DNA from: Colimorpha sp045639845
GTDB taxonomy: Bacteria > Bacteroidota > Bacteroidia > Bacteroidales > P3
Direction: 5' to 3'
DNA: 32,865 bases
Assembly (NCBI GenBank): GCA_045639845.1
Contig: JAZUDW010000089.1
Span: 1 to 32,865 of the forward strand
The translations under genes were made by a program, and so were the position numbers. How positions within the stretch are numbered: position 1 is the stretch's first letter; each line of letters starts with the position of its first letter. This document shows positions 15,330 through 24,266 of this stretch, piece after piece. The notes under the pieces were generated by a model. It worked only from the letters and a program-made list of their open reading frames with translations. It ran no database searches and was not told the origin of the DNA.

Positions 15330-15388
15330 GATAAATAGTTCAACAAATAGACAATTCGACAAATACACAATAATTCTCATCTACCATT

Positions 15389-17659
15389 ATGTCCTCATTA
15401 CCTTCTATTTTTTACGACTTGGCTATCATTCTTGTTACGGCAGGATGTACTACCGTAATCTTTAAATGGCTGAAACAGCCTCTGGTTTTAGGCTATATTG
15501 TGGCTGGCTTTTTCATCGGACCCTATTTCCCTTGGTTCCCCGCTATTACAGACGATTCGAATATCCGTGTATGGAGCGACATTGGCATTGTGTTTCTCAT
15601 GTTTGCTTTGGGATTGGAATTCAGCATTAAAAAACTGAAGAAAGTGGGAAGCACTGGCGCCATCACGGCGTTGACGGAGCTTATCATCATGTTCCTTATA
15701 GGTAGCAGCGTTGGTCGGTTGTTGGGTTTTGAGTCTTTGGAGTGTGTGTTCTTAGGCTGTATGCTCTCAATCTCTTCTACAACGATTATTATTAAATCGT
15801 TCGACGACCTGAAGATGAAACAGCAGAAGTTTACGAGTACGGTGACGGCAGTATTGGTGGTGGAGGACTTGGTGGCTGTGTTACTGTTGGTGTTTCTTTC
15901 TACATTGAGTGTGAGTAAGCATTTCGATGGTGCAGAGTTGGGCCGTTCGATGTTGAAACTGGTGTTTTTCCTCATCGTGTGGTTCACCTTTGGTATTTTC
16001 TTACTGCCCTCGTTGTTGAAACGTATGCGCCGTTATATGACGGAAGAGACTTTGTGTGTGGTGGCTGTGGGACTTTGTTTCGGTATGGTCGTGTTGGCAA
16101 ACTATGCTGGTTTTTCGACAGCATTGGGCGCCTTTGTGATGGGTGCTATCTTGGCCGAGACGATCGAGGCCGATGCTATCCATCGTATTATCACTCCAGT
16201 GAAGAATCTTTTCGGTGCAGTGTTTTTTGTGTCTGTGGGTATGTTGGTTGACCCTCATATTTTGGTGAAATATGTGGTTCCAATTGTTGTCATTGCAGCC
16301 ACAGTGGTTGTATTCAAGTCTTCTGCGGCAACATTGGGCGTTTTGCTTTCGGGAAAAAAGTTGAAGACGGCGGTACAATCGGGCTTCTGTTTTTGCCAGA
16401 TCGGTGAGTTCTCGTTTATCATAGCTGAACTTGGTTTGAGTTTTGGCGTGATCAATGCCGATCTTTATCCTGTCATTGTTTCTGTTTCTATTATCACTAC
16501 CTTCGTGACACCTTATATGGTAAAGGCGGCATTACCTTTTTATGAAAAATTCTACCCTATGGTACCACGGAGGGTAAAAGAGGGCCTGGAGAGATATAGC
16601 ATCTCTGCCAAGAGTTCGACCGACGAGGCATCGATACGCCGGTTCTTGAAGAAGCAGTTGTCGTCGATCATGCTCTATGGTGTAATCACCATGGCGCTGT
16701 GCATGCTGAGTTTCGGTGTGTTGAAACCAGTGTTGAACGGTTTGTTCGTCGCACCCGACGGTACGCCGTCGATATGGGGTAATCTGATTGGTATGGGTGC
16801 TACATTGCTAGTGCTGTCGCCCTTCCTTTGGGCCATGGTGGTGCACAACAATAGTAAAAAACATATCAAGATGTTGCTCCAAGAGTATGCGCATTCTCAG
16901 GCTATTGTCTTACCTGTGTTGTTGTTTCGGTACGTTACGGCAATGCTTTTTGTTGGACTGGTGGTTGGTAGATATATCCATTTGGCTCTGGGTTTTATAT
17001 TGGTGATAGCTTTGCTCGTTGTAGTTACGGTGGTGTTTTCTAGCAAAACGGTGGCTTATTACCAGCGTATAGAGAATCGTTTTATCGACAATTTTAACCA
17101 GCGTCAGGCTCAGCATTCGTTCAAGATACCTGAATCGTTAGAACAAAATTTCCAGATGGAGCGTATCCCGGTGACTCAGTATTCACCCTTCGTGGGAAAA
17201 CGTTTGTATGAAACGGGGTTCCGTGAACAATATGGTGTCAACGTAGTGTCGATAGAACGAGGCGAGCATATTTACGATCTGCCTTCAAAAGATATGGTCA
17301 TTATGCCATTGGATCGGCTGACGGTTATTGGTGGCGAGGACGAGATTATGAGGTTCCGTTCGGAGGTGGATGTGGAACCGAATATGTTTATTCATGATCA
17401 TAGCGACAACGAACTTAATATCTACCGGTTGGAGGTGAAAAATAATAGCAACCTTTTGGGGTTGCAAATCCGTACCTCTAATTTCCAGGTGCTCTACCAT
17501 GCTTTGATTATCGCTATAGAACGAGGTGAGGAGTATATGCTTAATCCTAAACCAGATACTTCTTTTTTTGTAGGTGATGTGGTGTGGTTTGTGTCGCCAC
17601 AAGAGATAACCTTGGACAACTTTATGGGAAATAAGCTCGATGAAAGCGAATTCCAATAA
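15389..17659 (+). CDS. CPA2-family cation:proton antiporter with two RCK_C domains
   Basis: 756 residues. The first 390 or so form a Na+/H+-exchanger fold like KefB/KefC, with about 12 membrane helices (KQPLVLGYIVAGFFIGPYF, VFLMFALGLEFSIKKL, STTIIIKSFDDL, and GAFVMGAILAETIEAD). A second hydrophobic block of 3-4 helices (about 430-550) follows. The C-terminal 200 residues carry two TrkA_C-like (RCK_C) modules (VGKRLYETGFREQYGVNVVSI... and LLGLQIRTSNFQVLYHALIIAI...). The Rossmann RCK_N domain of KefB/C is not evident. Such proteins exchange K+ or Na+ for H+ across the inner membrane, and RCK_C modules usually sense a ligand. The start at the ATG 15389 fits the family. Ion preference cannot be told from sequence. 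Confidence 0.88.
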   Translation: MSSLPSIFYDLAIILVTAGCTTVIFKWLKQPLVLGYIVAGFFIGPYFPWFPAITDDSNIRVWSDIGIVFLMFALGLEFSIKKLKKVGSTGAITALTELIIMFLIGSSVGRLLGFESLECVFLGCMLSISSTTIIIKSFDDLKMKQQKFTSTVTAVLVVEDLVAVLLLVFLSTLSVSKHFDGAELGRSMLKLVFFLIVWFTFGIFLLPSLLKRMRRYMTEETLCVVAVGLCFGMVVLANYAGFSTALGAFVMGAILAETIEADAIHRIITPVKNLFGAVFFVSVGMLVDPHILVKYVVPIVVIAATVVVFKSSAATLGVLLSGKKLKTAVQSGFCFCQIGEFSFIIAELGLSFGVINADLYPVIVSVSIITTFVTPYMVKAALPFYEKFYPMVPRRVKEGLERYSISAKSSTDEASIRRFLKKQLSSIMLYGVITMALCMLSFGVLKPVLNGLFVAPDGTPSIWGNLIGMGATLLVLSPFLWAMVVHNNSKKHIKMLLQEYAHSQAIVLPVLLFRYVTAMLFVGLVVGRYIHLALGFILVIALLVVVTVVFSSKTVAYYQRIENRFIDNFNQRQAQHSFKIPESLEQNFQMERIPVTQYSPFVGKRLYETGFREQYGVNVVSIERGEHIYDLPSKDMVIMPLDRLTVIGGEDEIMRFRSEVDVEPNMFIHDHSDNELNIYRLEVKNNSNLLGLQIRTSNFQVLYHALIIAIERGEEYMLNPKPDTSFFVGDVVWFVSPQEITLDNFMGNKLDESEFQ

Positions 17660-17869
17660 GAAGGCAATAATGTAGGCCTCGACAAGTTTCCTTTTTAGCG
17701 GTGTGTGATTTTGTGTATCGGTGTGGTGGTTGATGTTGGCTATGACTGAAAATTATGTAGTGTTGTGCTTGATGACTCTATGATGTTTCTAAATATGTGA
17801 TATACATTGCGAAATGACTATGTGAAGTTTTTTTTTACGTAAAAGAAGCCTTGGTTTGAAAAATAGTTG

Positions 17870-17877
17870 TATTTTTG
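17870..17877 (+). promoter_or_regulatory. -7 promoter element of prs
   Basis: TATTTTTG matches TAnnTTTG and lies 20 bp before the ATG at 17898. TTTG at 17855-17858 is present but closer than the usual -33 spacing. Confidence 0.6.
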
Positions 17878-17897
17878 CAGTCTCAAATGTTAATAAA

Positions 17898-18887
17898 ATG
17901 AGCGATAATAAAAGCGATAAAGTATTCATTTTCTCGGGTAGAGCTACTCAAAAGCTTGCCGGTGAAGTTGCAAAAAATTACGGAATTGAGCTGGGTAAGT
18001 CGGCAGTGTTCCAATATGCCGATGGAGAGTTCCAACCCTCTTATGAAGAAAGCATCCGCGGCGGTGTTGTATTCATTATTCAATCTACTATCCCTCCTAC
18101 CGACAACCTGTTTGAACTTTTAATGATGGTTGACGCTGCACGCCGTGCTTCGGCTGAGAAGGTGATTGCTGTTATTCCTTATTATGGTTTTGCTCGTCAG
18201 GATCGTAAAGATAAGCCTCATGTGCCCATTGCATCGAAGTTGATTGCCGATATGTTGATGGCTGCTGGTGTGGATCGCGTGGTGACTATGGATCTTCATG
18301 CCGATCAGATCCAAGGTTTCTTCAATATTCCTGTTGATCACCTCTTCGGTAGCTCGATTTTTATGCCTTATCTTCGTAGTCTGGATATTCCCCTCGAGGA
18401 TATCGTGTTTGCCAGCCCCGATATGGGCGGTAGCAAACGTGCAAGCACCTATGCCAAGACTTTGGGCTGCGGTTTCGTGATCTGCTACAAGCATCGCAAT
18501 AAACCCAATGAGATTGGCGAGATGCGTCTGTTGGGCGATGTGTCTGGCAAGCATGTGGTACTGCTTGATGATATCATCGATACCGGAACTACCATCTGCA
18601 AAGCTGCTGAAATACTCAAAGAAAACGGTGCTAAGAGCGTTCGTGCTATGATTACTCACCCTGTATTGAGCGGCACTGCTATCGAAAAGGTTGAAGCTTC
18701 TGTGATGGAAGAACTTGTGGTGACTGATACCATTCCTTTGAAACGCGAAAGCAGCAAGATCAATGTGCTGAGTTGCGATTGGCTGATAGCCGAGGCTCTC
18801 CATAGAATTGTTAGCAATGAGTCTATCGATAACCTCTATGAGACTACTATCCGCAATCAAAGAGGTACTGTCCACTTCATTAGATAA
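17898..18887 (+). CDS. prs: Ribose-phosphate pyrophosphokinase
   Basis: 329 residues. It makes PRPP from ribose 5-phosphate and ATP for nucleotide, His and Trp synthesis in the cytoplasm. Visible motifs are FSGRATQKLA at the N-terminus, the ATP-loop region IPYYGFARQDRKDKP, MDLHADQIQGFF, and the PRPP-binding loop VVLLDDIIDTGTTICKAAE. The frame is open to a TTG at 17856, but the -7 promoter element lies between that codon and the ATG at 17898, so the ATG is the real start. rplY follows 60 bp downstream with only a short UUCG hairpin between, and the strong terminator comes after rplY, so both are probably on one transcript. Confidence 0.96.
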   Translation: MSDNKSDKVFIFSGRATQKLAGEVAKNYGIELGKSAVFQYADGEFQPSYEESIRGGVVFIIQSTIPPTDNLFELLMMVDAARRASAEKVIAVIPYYGFARQDRKDKPHVPIASKLIADMLMAAGVDRVVTMDLHADQIQGFFNIPVDHLFGSSIFMPYLRSLDIPLEDIVFASPDMGGSKRASTYAKTLGCGFVICYKHRNKPNEIGEMRLLGDVSGKHVVLLDDIIDTGTTICKAAEILKENGAKSVRAMITHPVLSGTAIEKVEASVMEELVVTDTIPLKRESSKINVLSCDWLIAEALHRIVSNESIDNLYETTIRNQRGTVHFIR

Positions 18888-18917
18888 TAATTTATTATTC
18901 ATTTAATTATATTAACC

Positions 18918-18932
18918 GACCTTCGGGTCTTT
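18918..18932 (+). other. Short UUCG-capped hairpin between prs and rplY
   Basis: GACC-TTCG-GGTC (18918-18929) forms a 4-bp stem with the very stable UUCG tetraloop, then TTT. It is too short for a firm terminator call. It may attenuate transcription or protect the rplY leader, being 18 nt from the rplY start. Confidence 0.35.
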
Positions 18933-18947
18933 AAAACAAACAAAACA

Positions 18948-19523
18948 ATGAGAGTAGTATCTATGAGCGGTTCTCTTCGCGAGAACGTAGGGAAAAAAGA
19001 TGCTAAAGCACTGCGTCGTGCAGACCGCGTGCCTTGCGTTATGTACGGTAATGGTGAGCAGAAGGTGTTCTCCCTTCCTCTTACCCAGTTCGACCGCATT
19101 ATCTTCAACCCCGAACCTTGTTTCGTGGAAATCGATATCAATGGTACAAAATATCGTGCTATGTTGAAAGATATCGAGTATCATCCCGTTACCGAAATCG
19201 TTTACCATGCTGACTTCTATGAGTTGAGCGATGATAAGGCTATCGTTATGTCTATCCCCGTACATACCTGTGGCACTTCTGTAGGTGTGATGAAAGGTGG
19301 TAAACTCGTTTACAAGCAAAAACGTCTCAACGTGAAAGCTTTGCCCGCCAACATGCCCAGCGAGATTCTTCTTGATATTACCAAACTTGATATTGCTCAG
19401 CGTATCAAAGTTCAGGATATCGATGCTCAGAACTTCGAGGTTCTCAATCCTAAGAGTAGCGAGGTTGTTGTTATCAATAGCACCCGCGCAAGTGCTTCTG
19501 CTGAAGCAGCTGCAGCTGAATAA
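18948..19523 (+). CDS. rplY: 50S ribosomal protein L25 / Ctc family
   Basis: 191 residues, the two-domain long form (L25 plus Ctc-type C-terminal domain). L25 binds 5S rRNA in the large subunit. The N-terminal domain shows the family pattern LRENVGKKDAKALRRADRVPCVMYG; the centre has FVEIDINGTKYRAMLKDIEYHPVT and HADFYELSDDKAIVMSIPV. The second domain runs through RLNVKALPANMPSEILLDITKLDIAQRIKVQDI, and the protein ends in an Ala/Glu-rich tail (ASASAEAAAAE) common in Bacteroidota L25. In many genomes pth follows rplY; here a strong terminator follows instead. Confidence 0.95.
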   Translation: MRVVSMSGSLRENVGKKDAKALRRADRVPCVMYGNGEQKVFSLPLTQFDRIIFNPEPCFVEIDINGTKYRAMLKDIEYHPVTEIVYHADFYELSDDKAIVMSIPVHTCGTSVGVMKGGKLVYKQKRLNVKALPANMPSEILLDITKLDIAQRIKVQDIDAQNFEVLNPKSSEVVVINSTRASASAEAAAAE

Positions 19524-19877
19524 TCTGATTCTACGTTTTTGTGGAATTGAAAAGATAATCAGAAAAGGTCGCGAATTATCTCGCGACCTTTTTTCTGTAG
19601 ATGGTAGTTTGATTATTAGAAATTGTTTGGATTTTATTCAGTAACTTTCTTATGCCATATACGGTGTTTTTTTATAGTCCTTCGGTTACTATGAAACCCT
19701 ATTAGTTTCACTGATGTTGCCTGGTCCTGGTATGGCAAGCACGATTGCTCTACACTCGACTTTTGCAACATTGCGCCCTCGGTACTATTAAAAATCCCTC
19801 GTTTCTCTGGACGATAAACATTACCAACAAAAACAGGACAGTTTCTTAATAGCTTTTTTTCTGTTAACTAGTCGTAT
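19524..19877. other. Intergenic stretch between rplY and yjjG
   Basis: It holds the rplY terminator (19563-19594). Beyond that I see no gene, no TAnnTTTG promoter and no repeat shared with other gaps; GAAAC...GTTTC at 19692-19711 is a weak dyad. A promoter for the next gene must lie here but is not recognisable. Confidence 0.5.
19563..19594 (+). terminator. Strong Rho-independent terminator after rplY
   Basis: AAAAGGTCGCGA (19563-19574) pairs perfectly with TCGCGACCTTTT (19581-19592) around a 6-nt loop, with more T residues following. The A-rich left arm would let it work on the minus strand too. Confidence 0.92.
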
Positions 19878-20588
19878 ATGTTTCTGCTCTTTGACCTAGA
19901 TAGGACTCTGTGGGATTTCGAAGGTAATGCTGAGATTACTTTTCGGAAGATGTTTGCTCATTTTGATTTGGGCAATTTGTGTCGTACTGACTATGAGACG
20001 TTTCATGATAAGTATCGCGAGGTGAACGCTATGCTGTGGGATGCTTATCGTAATGGCACATTGTCGAAAGAGGTGTTGTATGTTCAGCGTTTTATTATCC
20101 CGTTAGAGTTTTTTGGAGTGACGTCGCCTGGCGTCTTATCTCGTCAGTTGGGTGACTATTATGTGTTGGAAGGTCCGAAACAGACAGGATTGATGCCTGG
20201 GACAAGAGAGCTCCTTGAATGGCTCTCTGCTACCGATCACACTCTCTGTATCATAACCAATGGTTTCTCCGAAGCACAGCTGCCAAAGATGATAAGCTCT
20301 AAAATTGACCATTATTTTAGTCATTTCTTTTTGAGCGAAGACATTGGTTTCATGAAGCCTGATGTTAGATTTTTCAACGCAGTGGTTGATAGGTTGGGTA
20401 CAAGTGCTGACCAGTGTATGGTGATAGGTGACGATTTCGATGTGGATATAGTGGGCGCTCGAAAAGCTGGAATAGATCAGGTTTTTTATAATCCTACAGG
20501 TGTGGATGTTGAAAAGAAAGCTTTCAGGCCAACCTATACGATACGTCATCTCAGTGAATTCCAGCAATTGTTGGGATCGTTGAAGTAA
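19878..20588 (+). CDS. yjjG: YjjG-family HAD nucleotidase
   Basis: 236 residues. Predicted HAD-superfamily phosphatase acting on non-canonical pyrimidine nucleotides. The motifs are in order: I, LFDLDRTLWD (nucleophile D6, acid D8); II, IITNG; III, the Lys of GFMKPDVRFF; and IV, VIGDDFDVDIVGA. The helical cap between motifs I and II and the NAMLWDAYRNGTLSKE segment suit the YjjG branch. It is probably soluble and cytosolic. It ends 37 bp before era in the same direction. Specificity is inferred by resemblance only; other HAD nucleotidases are possible. Confidence 0.88.
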   Translation: MFLLFDLDRTLWDFEGNAEITFRKMFAHFDLGNLCRTDYETFHDKYREVNAMLWDAYRNGTLSKEVLYVQRFIIPLEFFGVTSPGVLSRQLGDYYVLEGPKQTGLMPGTRELLEWLSATDHTLCIITNGFSEAQLPKMISSKIDHYFSHFFLSEDIGFMKPDVRFFNAVVDRLGTSADQCMVIGDDFDVDIVGARKAGIDQVFYNPTGVDVEKKAFRPTYTIRHLSEFQQLLGSLK

Positions 20589-20625
20589 TTGTTTTGTTTG
20601 TAATCGAAATCACATATTGTTTGTT

Positions 20626-21504
20626 ATGCATAAAGCAGGTTTTGTTAATATTATTGGCAACCCTAATGTGGGTAAATCGACATTGATGAATGCTTTGGTG
20701 GGGGAGAATCTTAGTATCATCACTTCTAAGGCTCAAACGACTCGTCATCGAATAATGGGTATTGTGAATGGCGACGATTTCCAGATCGTTTATACTGACA
20801 CTCCGGGTATTGTTAACCCGCATTATAAGTTGCATGAGTCGATGATGGGCTTCGTGAATTCGGCATTACAAGATGCTGATCTCTTCTTATTGGTAACCGA
20901 ACTGGGTGAAACGTTCAAGAATCAGGATGTGCTACAGAAAGTTGTGAGGTCCAGCACTCCGATTATATTGGTGATAAACAAAATAGACCTCTCAAATCAG
21001 CAGGCGGTAGAGGATAAGATTGCATATTGGAAAAATCAGATACCTCGTGCTATTGTTATTCCTGCATCTGCAACGGAACGTTTCAATATTGATGCGATAT
21101 TCAATAATATCATGGCTTTGCTTCCAGAGAACCCTCCCTATTTCCCAAAAGATGAGCTTACTGACCGTAGTATGCGTTTTTTCGTGTCGGAGATCATAAG
21201 AGAGAAACTTTTGCTTTATTATCAGAAAGAGATTCCGTATGCTTGCCAGGTGGTTGTGGAAAGTTATGAAGAGAAAGAGCAGGTGGACAATATACGAGCC
21301 ATTATCTATGTAGAACGAGAGTCACAGAAGGGGATTATTATTGGCCATCAGGGCAAGTCTTTGAAGCGTGTGGGAATCGAGGCAAGGAAAGATATAGAGG
21401 AGTTTTCTGGAAAACGCTGCTATTTGGAATTGTATGTGAAAGTTCTCAAAGATTGGCGTAACAGTGATAAGGCGTTGAAACAGTTCGGCTATGAATTGGA
21501 TTAG
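20626..21504 (+). CDS. era: GTPase Era
   Basis: 292 residues. Era is an essential GTPase that binds the 3' end of 16S rRNA during 30S assembly. G1 is GNPNVGKST (residues 11-19), the switch region has SKAQTTRHRIMG, G3 is DTPG (58-61) and G4 is NKID (118-121). The C-terminal KH domain contains GIIIGHQGKSLKRVGIEARKDIE. The frame is open to a TTG at 20617, but the ATG at 20626 gives the standard N-terminus (MHKAGFVNIIG). der, often next to era in Bacteroidota, is not here; a symporter gene follows after 114 bp. Confidence 0.97.
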   Translation: MHKAGFVNIIGNPNVGKSTLMNALVGENLSIITSKAQTTRHRIMGIVNGDDFQIVYTDTPGIVNPHYKLHESMMGFVNSALQDADLFLLVTELGETFKNQDVLQKVVRSSTPIILVINKIDLSNQQAVEDKIAYWKNQIPRAIVIPASATERFNIDAIFNNIMALLPENPPYFPKDELTDRSMRFFVSEIIREKLLLYYQKEIPYACQVVVESYEEKEQVDNIRAIIYVERESQKGIIIGHQGKSLKRVGIEARKDIEEFSGKRCYLELYVKVLKDWRNSDKALKQFGYELD

Positions 21505-21618
21505 TATTGTAATAAATGTCGATGTTTCGCGTTAATTCAAATTACATATTGCTCTGATGTATGGGACGGGATACTGCTCTGCATTCATAATGTTTCTGTT
21601 GAAAAAAAGAAGAAAACA

Positions 21619-23103
21619 ATGGAATTGATAATACTGGGTTGCTTTATCGCATATACGGCTCTTCTGTTTCTGATAATGTGGTTGTCGTCGAGGAAGACTA
21701 AGGACAATGAGGCTTTCTTTAGAGGTAATCGCAAGTCTCCTTGGTTTGTTGTCGCCTACGGTATGTTGGGCGCTTCTTTGTCCGGCGTTACTTTCATGTC
21801 GGTTCCTGGTGGCGTATATTCGGGAGCTTTTACCTATATGCCTATGGTGTTCGGCTATGTGTTGGGTTATGTTGTGATTGCTAGCCTATTGTTGCCTCTC
21901 TATTATAGATTAAACCTGACGTCGATTTACAGTTACTTGGAACAGCGTTTTGGACCTTCGTCGGAGCGTACGGGTTCTATATTCTTTATTTTAAGTCGTC
22001 TTTTGGGGTCGGCTTTGCGTATGTATCTGGTGGTGTTCGTGCTCTATGAGTTTGTGTTTAAGTACTGGGGCATCCCATTCTGGGTACCTGCTGTGATATT
22101 TATTGCTATTATTTTGTTATATACTTTTCGTGGTGGCATTAAGACTGTGGTGTGGACCGATACTCTTCAGACAACCTTCTTGCTCTTAGCTGCGATTATC
22201 ACTGTTGTGGCTATACTCTCTCAATTGGAACTTTCGGCGGGTGATCTGCTCCGGCAGTCGGCGCAAGATGGTTACACCCGTATGTTTGAAACAGATTCTC
22301 ATCATCCTAAGTATTATTGGAAACAGATATTGGGTGGCGCTTTTATTACGATAACTATGACTGGTTTGGATCAGGATATGATGCAGAAGAACTTGACTTG
22401 TAAGACACTTCGTGATGCTCAAAAGAATGTGATGACATCTAGTATCCTTTTTATTGTGGTCAACATCATTTTCTTATGTTTAGGGTCAGCGTTGATATAC
22501 TATGCCCAGGCTACTGGTTTTGCTTTGCCGGTAAATGAAGCGGGTGTAGTAGTGTGCGATAAAATATTTCCATCGATAGCTTTCTCTTTGAGTTCCTTTA
22601 CTGCAGTAGTGTTTGTGCTGGGAATGGTTGCTGCCGGTTATTCAAGTGCGGATGGAACGTTAACGGCTCTTACTACTACGTTCTGTTTTGACTTTCTTCG
22701 TTTCGATCGTCGAGAAGATATGAGCGAGGCACAGAAACTGAAATGCCGTCGTTGGGTTCATGTGTCTTTTGCTTTGGTGTATCTGTTGGTGATCATTGCA
22801 TTCCGTCCGTTCCATAATCAGTCGTTGATAGACACTTTGTTCGATCTGGCTGGTTTTACTTATGGTCCGCTATTAGGTATGTATGGTTTCGGACTGTTTA
22901 CCAAACGTAGGGTAAAAGACCGTTTGGTGCCTCTTGTGGCAGTGTTGTGCCCAGTAGTATGCTATATTTTGAAGGTTAACTCTGAATCGTGGTTTGGTGG
23001 TTATTGCTTCGGTTTCGAACTATTGCTGCTCAATGGCTTGATGACTTTTGTTTCACTTTGTGTTATTTCTAATTCTAAACCCCAAAATAATCTTTGCTTA
23101 TGA
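21619..23103 (+). CDS. Sodium:solute symporter (SSS family)
   Basis: 494 residues with about 13 hydrophobic segments. The start MELIILGCFIAYTALLFLIMWLSSRKTKDNEAFFRGNRKSPWFVVAYGMLGASLSGVTFMSVPG is typical of the SSS family, including the broken first helix region with Gly/Ser (GASLSGVTFMSVPGGVY) that forms the Na+ and substrate site. It is predicted to carry a solute into the cell with Na+. The solute cannot be told; sialic acid, sugars, amino acids and carboxylates are all known for the family. Its TGA stop (23101-23103) overlaps the ATG of the next gene, so translation is probably coupled. Confidence 0.88.
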   Translation: MELIILGCFIAYTALLFLIMWLSSRKTKDNEAFFRGNRKSPWFVVAYGMLGASLSGVTFMSVPGGVYSGAFTYMPMVFGYVLGYVVIASLLLPLYYRLNLTSIYSYLEQRFGPSSERTGSIFFILSRLLGSALRMYLVVFVLYEFVFKYWGIPFWVPAVIFIAIILLYTFRGGIKTVVWTDTLQTTFLLLAAIITVVAILSQLELSAGDLLRQSAQDGYTRMFETDSHHPKYYWKQILGGAFITITMTGLDQDMMQKNLTCKTLRDAQKNVMTSSILFIVVNIIFLCLGSALIYYAQATGFALPVNEAGVVVCDKIFPSIAFSLSSFTAVVFVLGMVAAGYSSADGTLTALTTTFCFDFLRFDRREDMSEAQKLKCRRWVHVSFALVYLLVIIAFRPFHNQSLIDTLFDLAGFTYGPLLGMYGFGLFTKRRVKDRLVPLVAVLCPVVCYILKVNSESWFGGYCFGFELLLLNGLMTFVSLCVISNSKPQNNLCL

Positions 23104-24260
23104 ATATCCGTCGTCCGTTTTGTGTGCGTTTGTTGCTATCATCGTTAGTGTTGGTATTGATGTTTTTATCATCATGTTCCAACTATAATATTTATTCTGT
23201 GAGATCGAAACCAAAGAACCAGCTCCCTGGTGGATTCCTATATGCCTTACCTCGTACGTATGTCAGTGTGGCAGTGACGTTTGATAAAGTGGATTACAGT
23301 GGGGCTCCATATTCGGCCTATGCGTCTGAATTGCTGGGACTGTCTGGTATAAATACGGATTCTGTTTACTCTATTCATTCTATTGAAATTGCCACCTACA
23401 ATAACGCGGACCCCAATTATTATTATTTTGTTAATCCGGGTCGCTTGTCGGTTTCGATAGATGCTCGCAACCTGTTACAATCGGTAGGTGTAACAAAGGA
23501 TGGTTCTCGTAAGGACCCTGATCAGATAGCAGCCGAGGTGTCGCCTTATATGACTATGTTCGAGAAAGCTATTCAAGAACCCTCGTTCAACTTGTATGAT
23601 CGCACTGATACCTTCTATGTTCGAAATGATCGCCCTGGGCGTCCTTCTTTGATTACTACCAAGAAAGATACTCGAAGTGTACGCCAGAAAGCTTTGGATG
23701 CGGCACGAGAGATAGAGGAGATACGTCAGAAGAAGCAGGAGCTCCTGTTTGGTGAATACGAGGGCGATTACAATACGGCCACTATTCAATATCTATGTCA
23801 ACAGTTGGACCGTCAGGAACAACTATTGCTGGAGCTTTTTGTGGGCAAGGTGTCGTCGGAAACGGTGTTTTTTACTATTGATCCTTTGTCGGATAAGGAG
23901 CATATTGCTAGTCAGACTTACTTGTTGTTCCACTACACCCCATCTGACGGAATCGTAGATTCTACGTATAATGCTATTGCAGTAAAATGCAACGTCACTT
24001 GTACGCATCCTACCCAAAAGGCTATCAACTTTGTTCATTATCGTACAGGTGCTTTGACCAATGATTCTTATAGAGATCGACATTCCTTCAAATATCGTAT
24101 CCCCGAGAAAGCTGATGTTACTGTGTTTTCCGATATGTTTAGTTTTACTAAGGAGGTAAAGATCTCTCAGTTTGGAACGGTAGCAAGTCTTCCCTATGGT
24201 CGATATAAAGCTTTGTTTGATCCTAATACAGGTGATTTGATTTATATTGATATCCATTAG
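23100..24260 (+). CDS. DUF4831-like lipoprotein
   Basis: 386 residues from the ATG at 23100, in ATGA overlap with the symporter stop. The N-terminus MNIRRPFCVRLLLSSLVLVLMFLSSC has a lipobox (LSSC), so it is a predicted lipoprotein. The body resembles DUF4831: PGGFLYALPRTYVSVAVTFDKVDYSGAPYSAYA and the FFTIDPLSDKEHIASQTYLLFHYTP region. A charged helical stretch (about 195-245, ALDAAREIEEIRQKKQELL) sits in the middle and may be a coiled coil. Function is unknown. The coupled start with the symporter and a gap of only 6 bp to rnz point to one transcript. The frame also allows a TTG at 23094, which is less likely. Confidence 0.78.
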   Translation: MNIRRPFCVRLLLSSLVLVLMFLSSCSNYNIYSVRSKPKNQLPGGFLYALPRTYVSVAVTFDKVDYSGAPYSAYASELLGLSGINTDSVYSIHSIEIATYNNADPNYYYFVNPGRLSVSIDARNLLQSVGVTKDGSRKDPDQIAAEVSPYMTMFEKAIQEPSFNLYDRTDTFYVRNDRPGRPSLITTKKDTRSVRQKALDAAREIEEIRQKKQELLFGEYEGDYNTATIQYLCQQLDRQEQLLLELFVGKVSSETVFFTIDPLSDKEHIASQTYLLFHYTPSDGIVDSTYNAIAVKCNVTCTHPTQKAINFVHYRTGALTNDSYRDRHSFKYRIPEKADVTVFSDMFSFTKEVKISQFGTVASLPYGRYKALFDPNTGDLIYIDIH

Positions 24261-24266
24261 CGAGAT

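Noticed and set aside
17856..17897. TTG start for prs giving 14 extra residues
   Set aside because: The -7 promoter element at 17870-17877 lies within that extension, so it would not be transcribed; the ATG at 17898 gives the normal N-terminus.
19600..19877. Possible tRNA or small RNA between rplY and yjjG
   Set aside because: No T-arm GGTTCRANTC-like block or cloverleaf could be found; no tRNA seen elsewhere in the window either.
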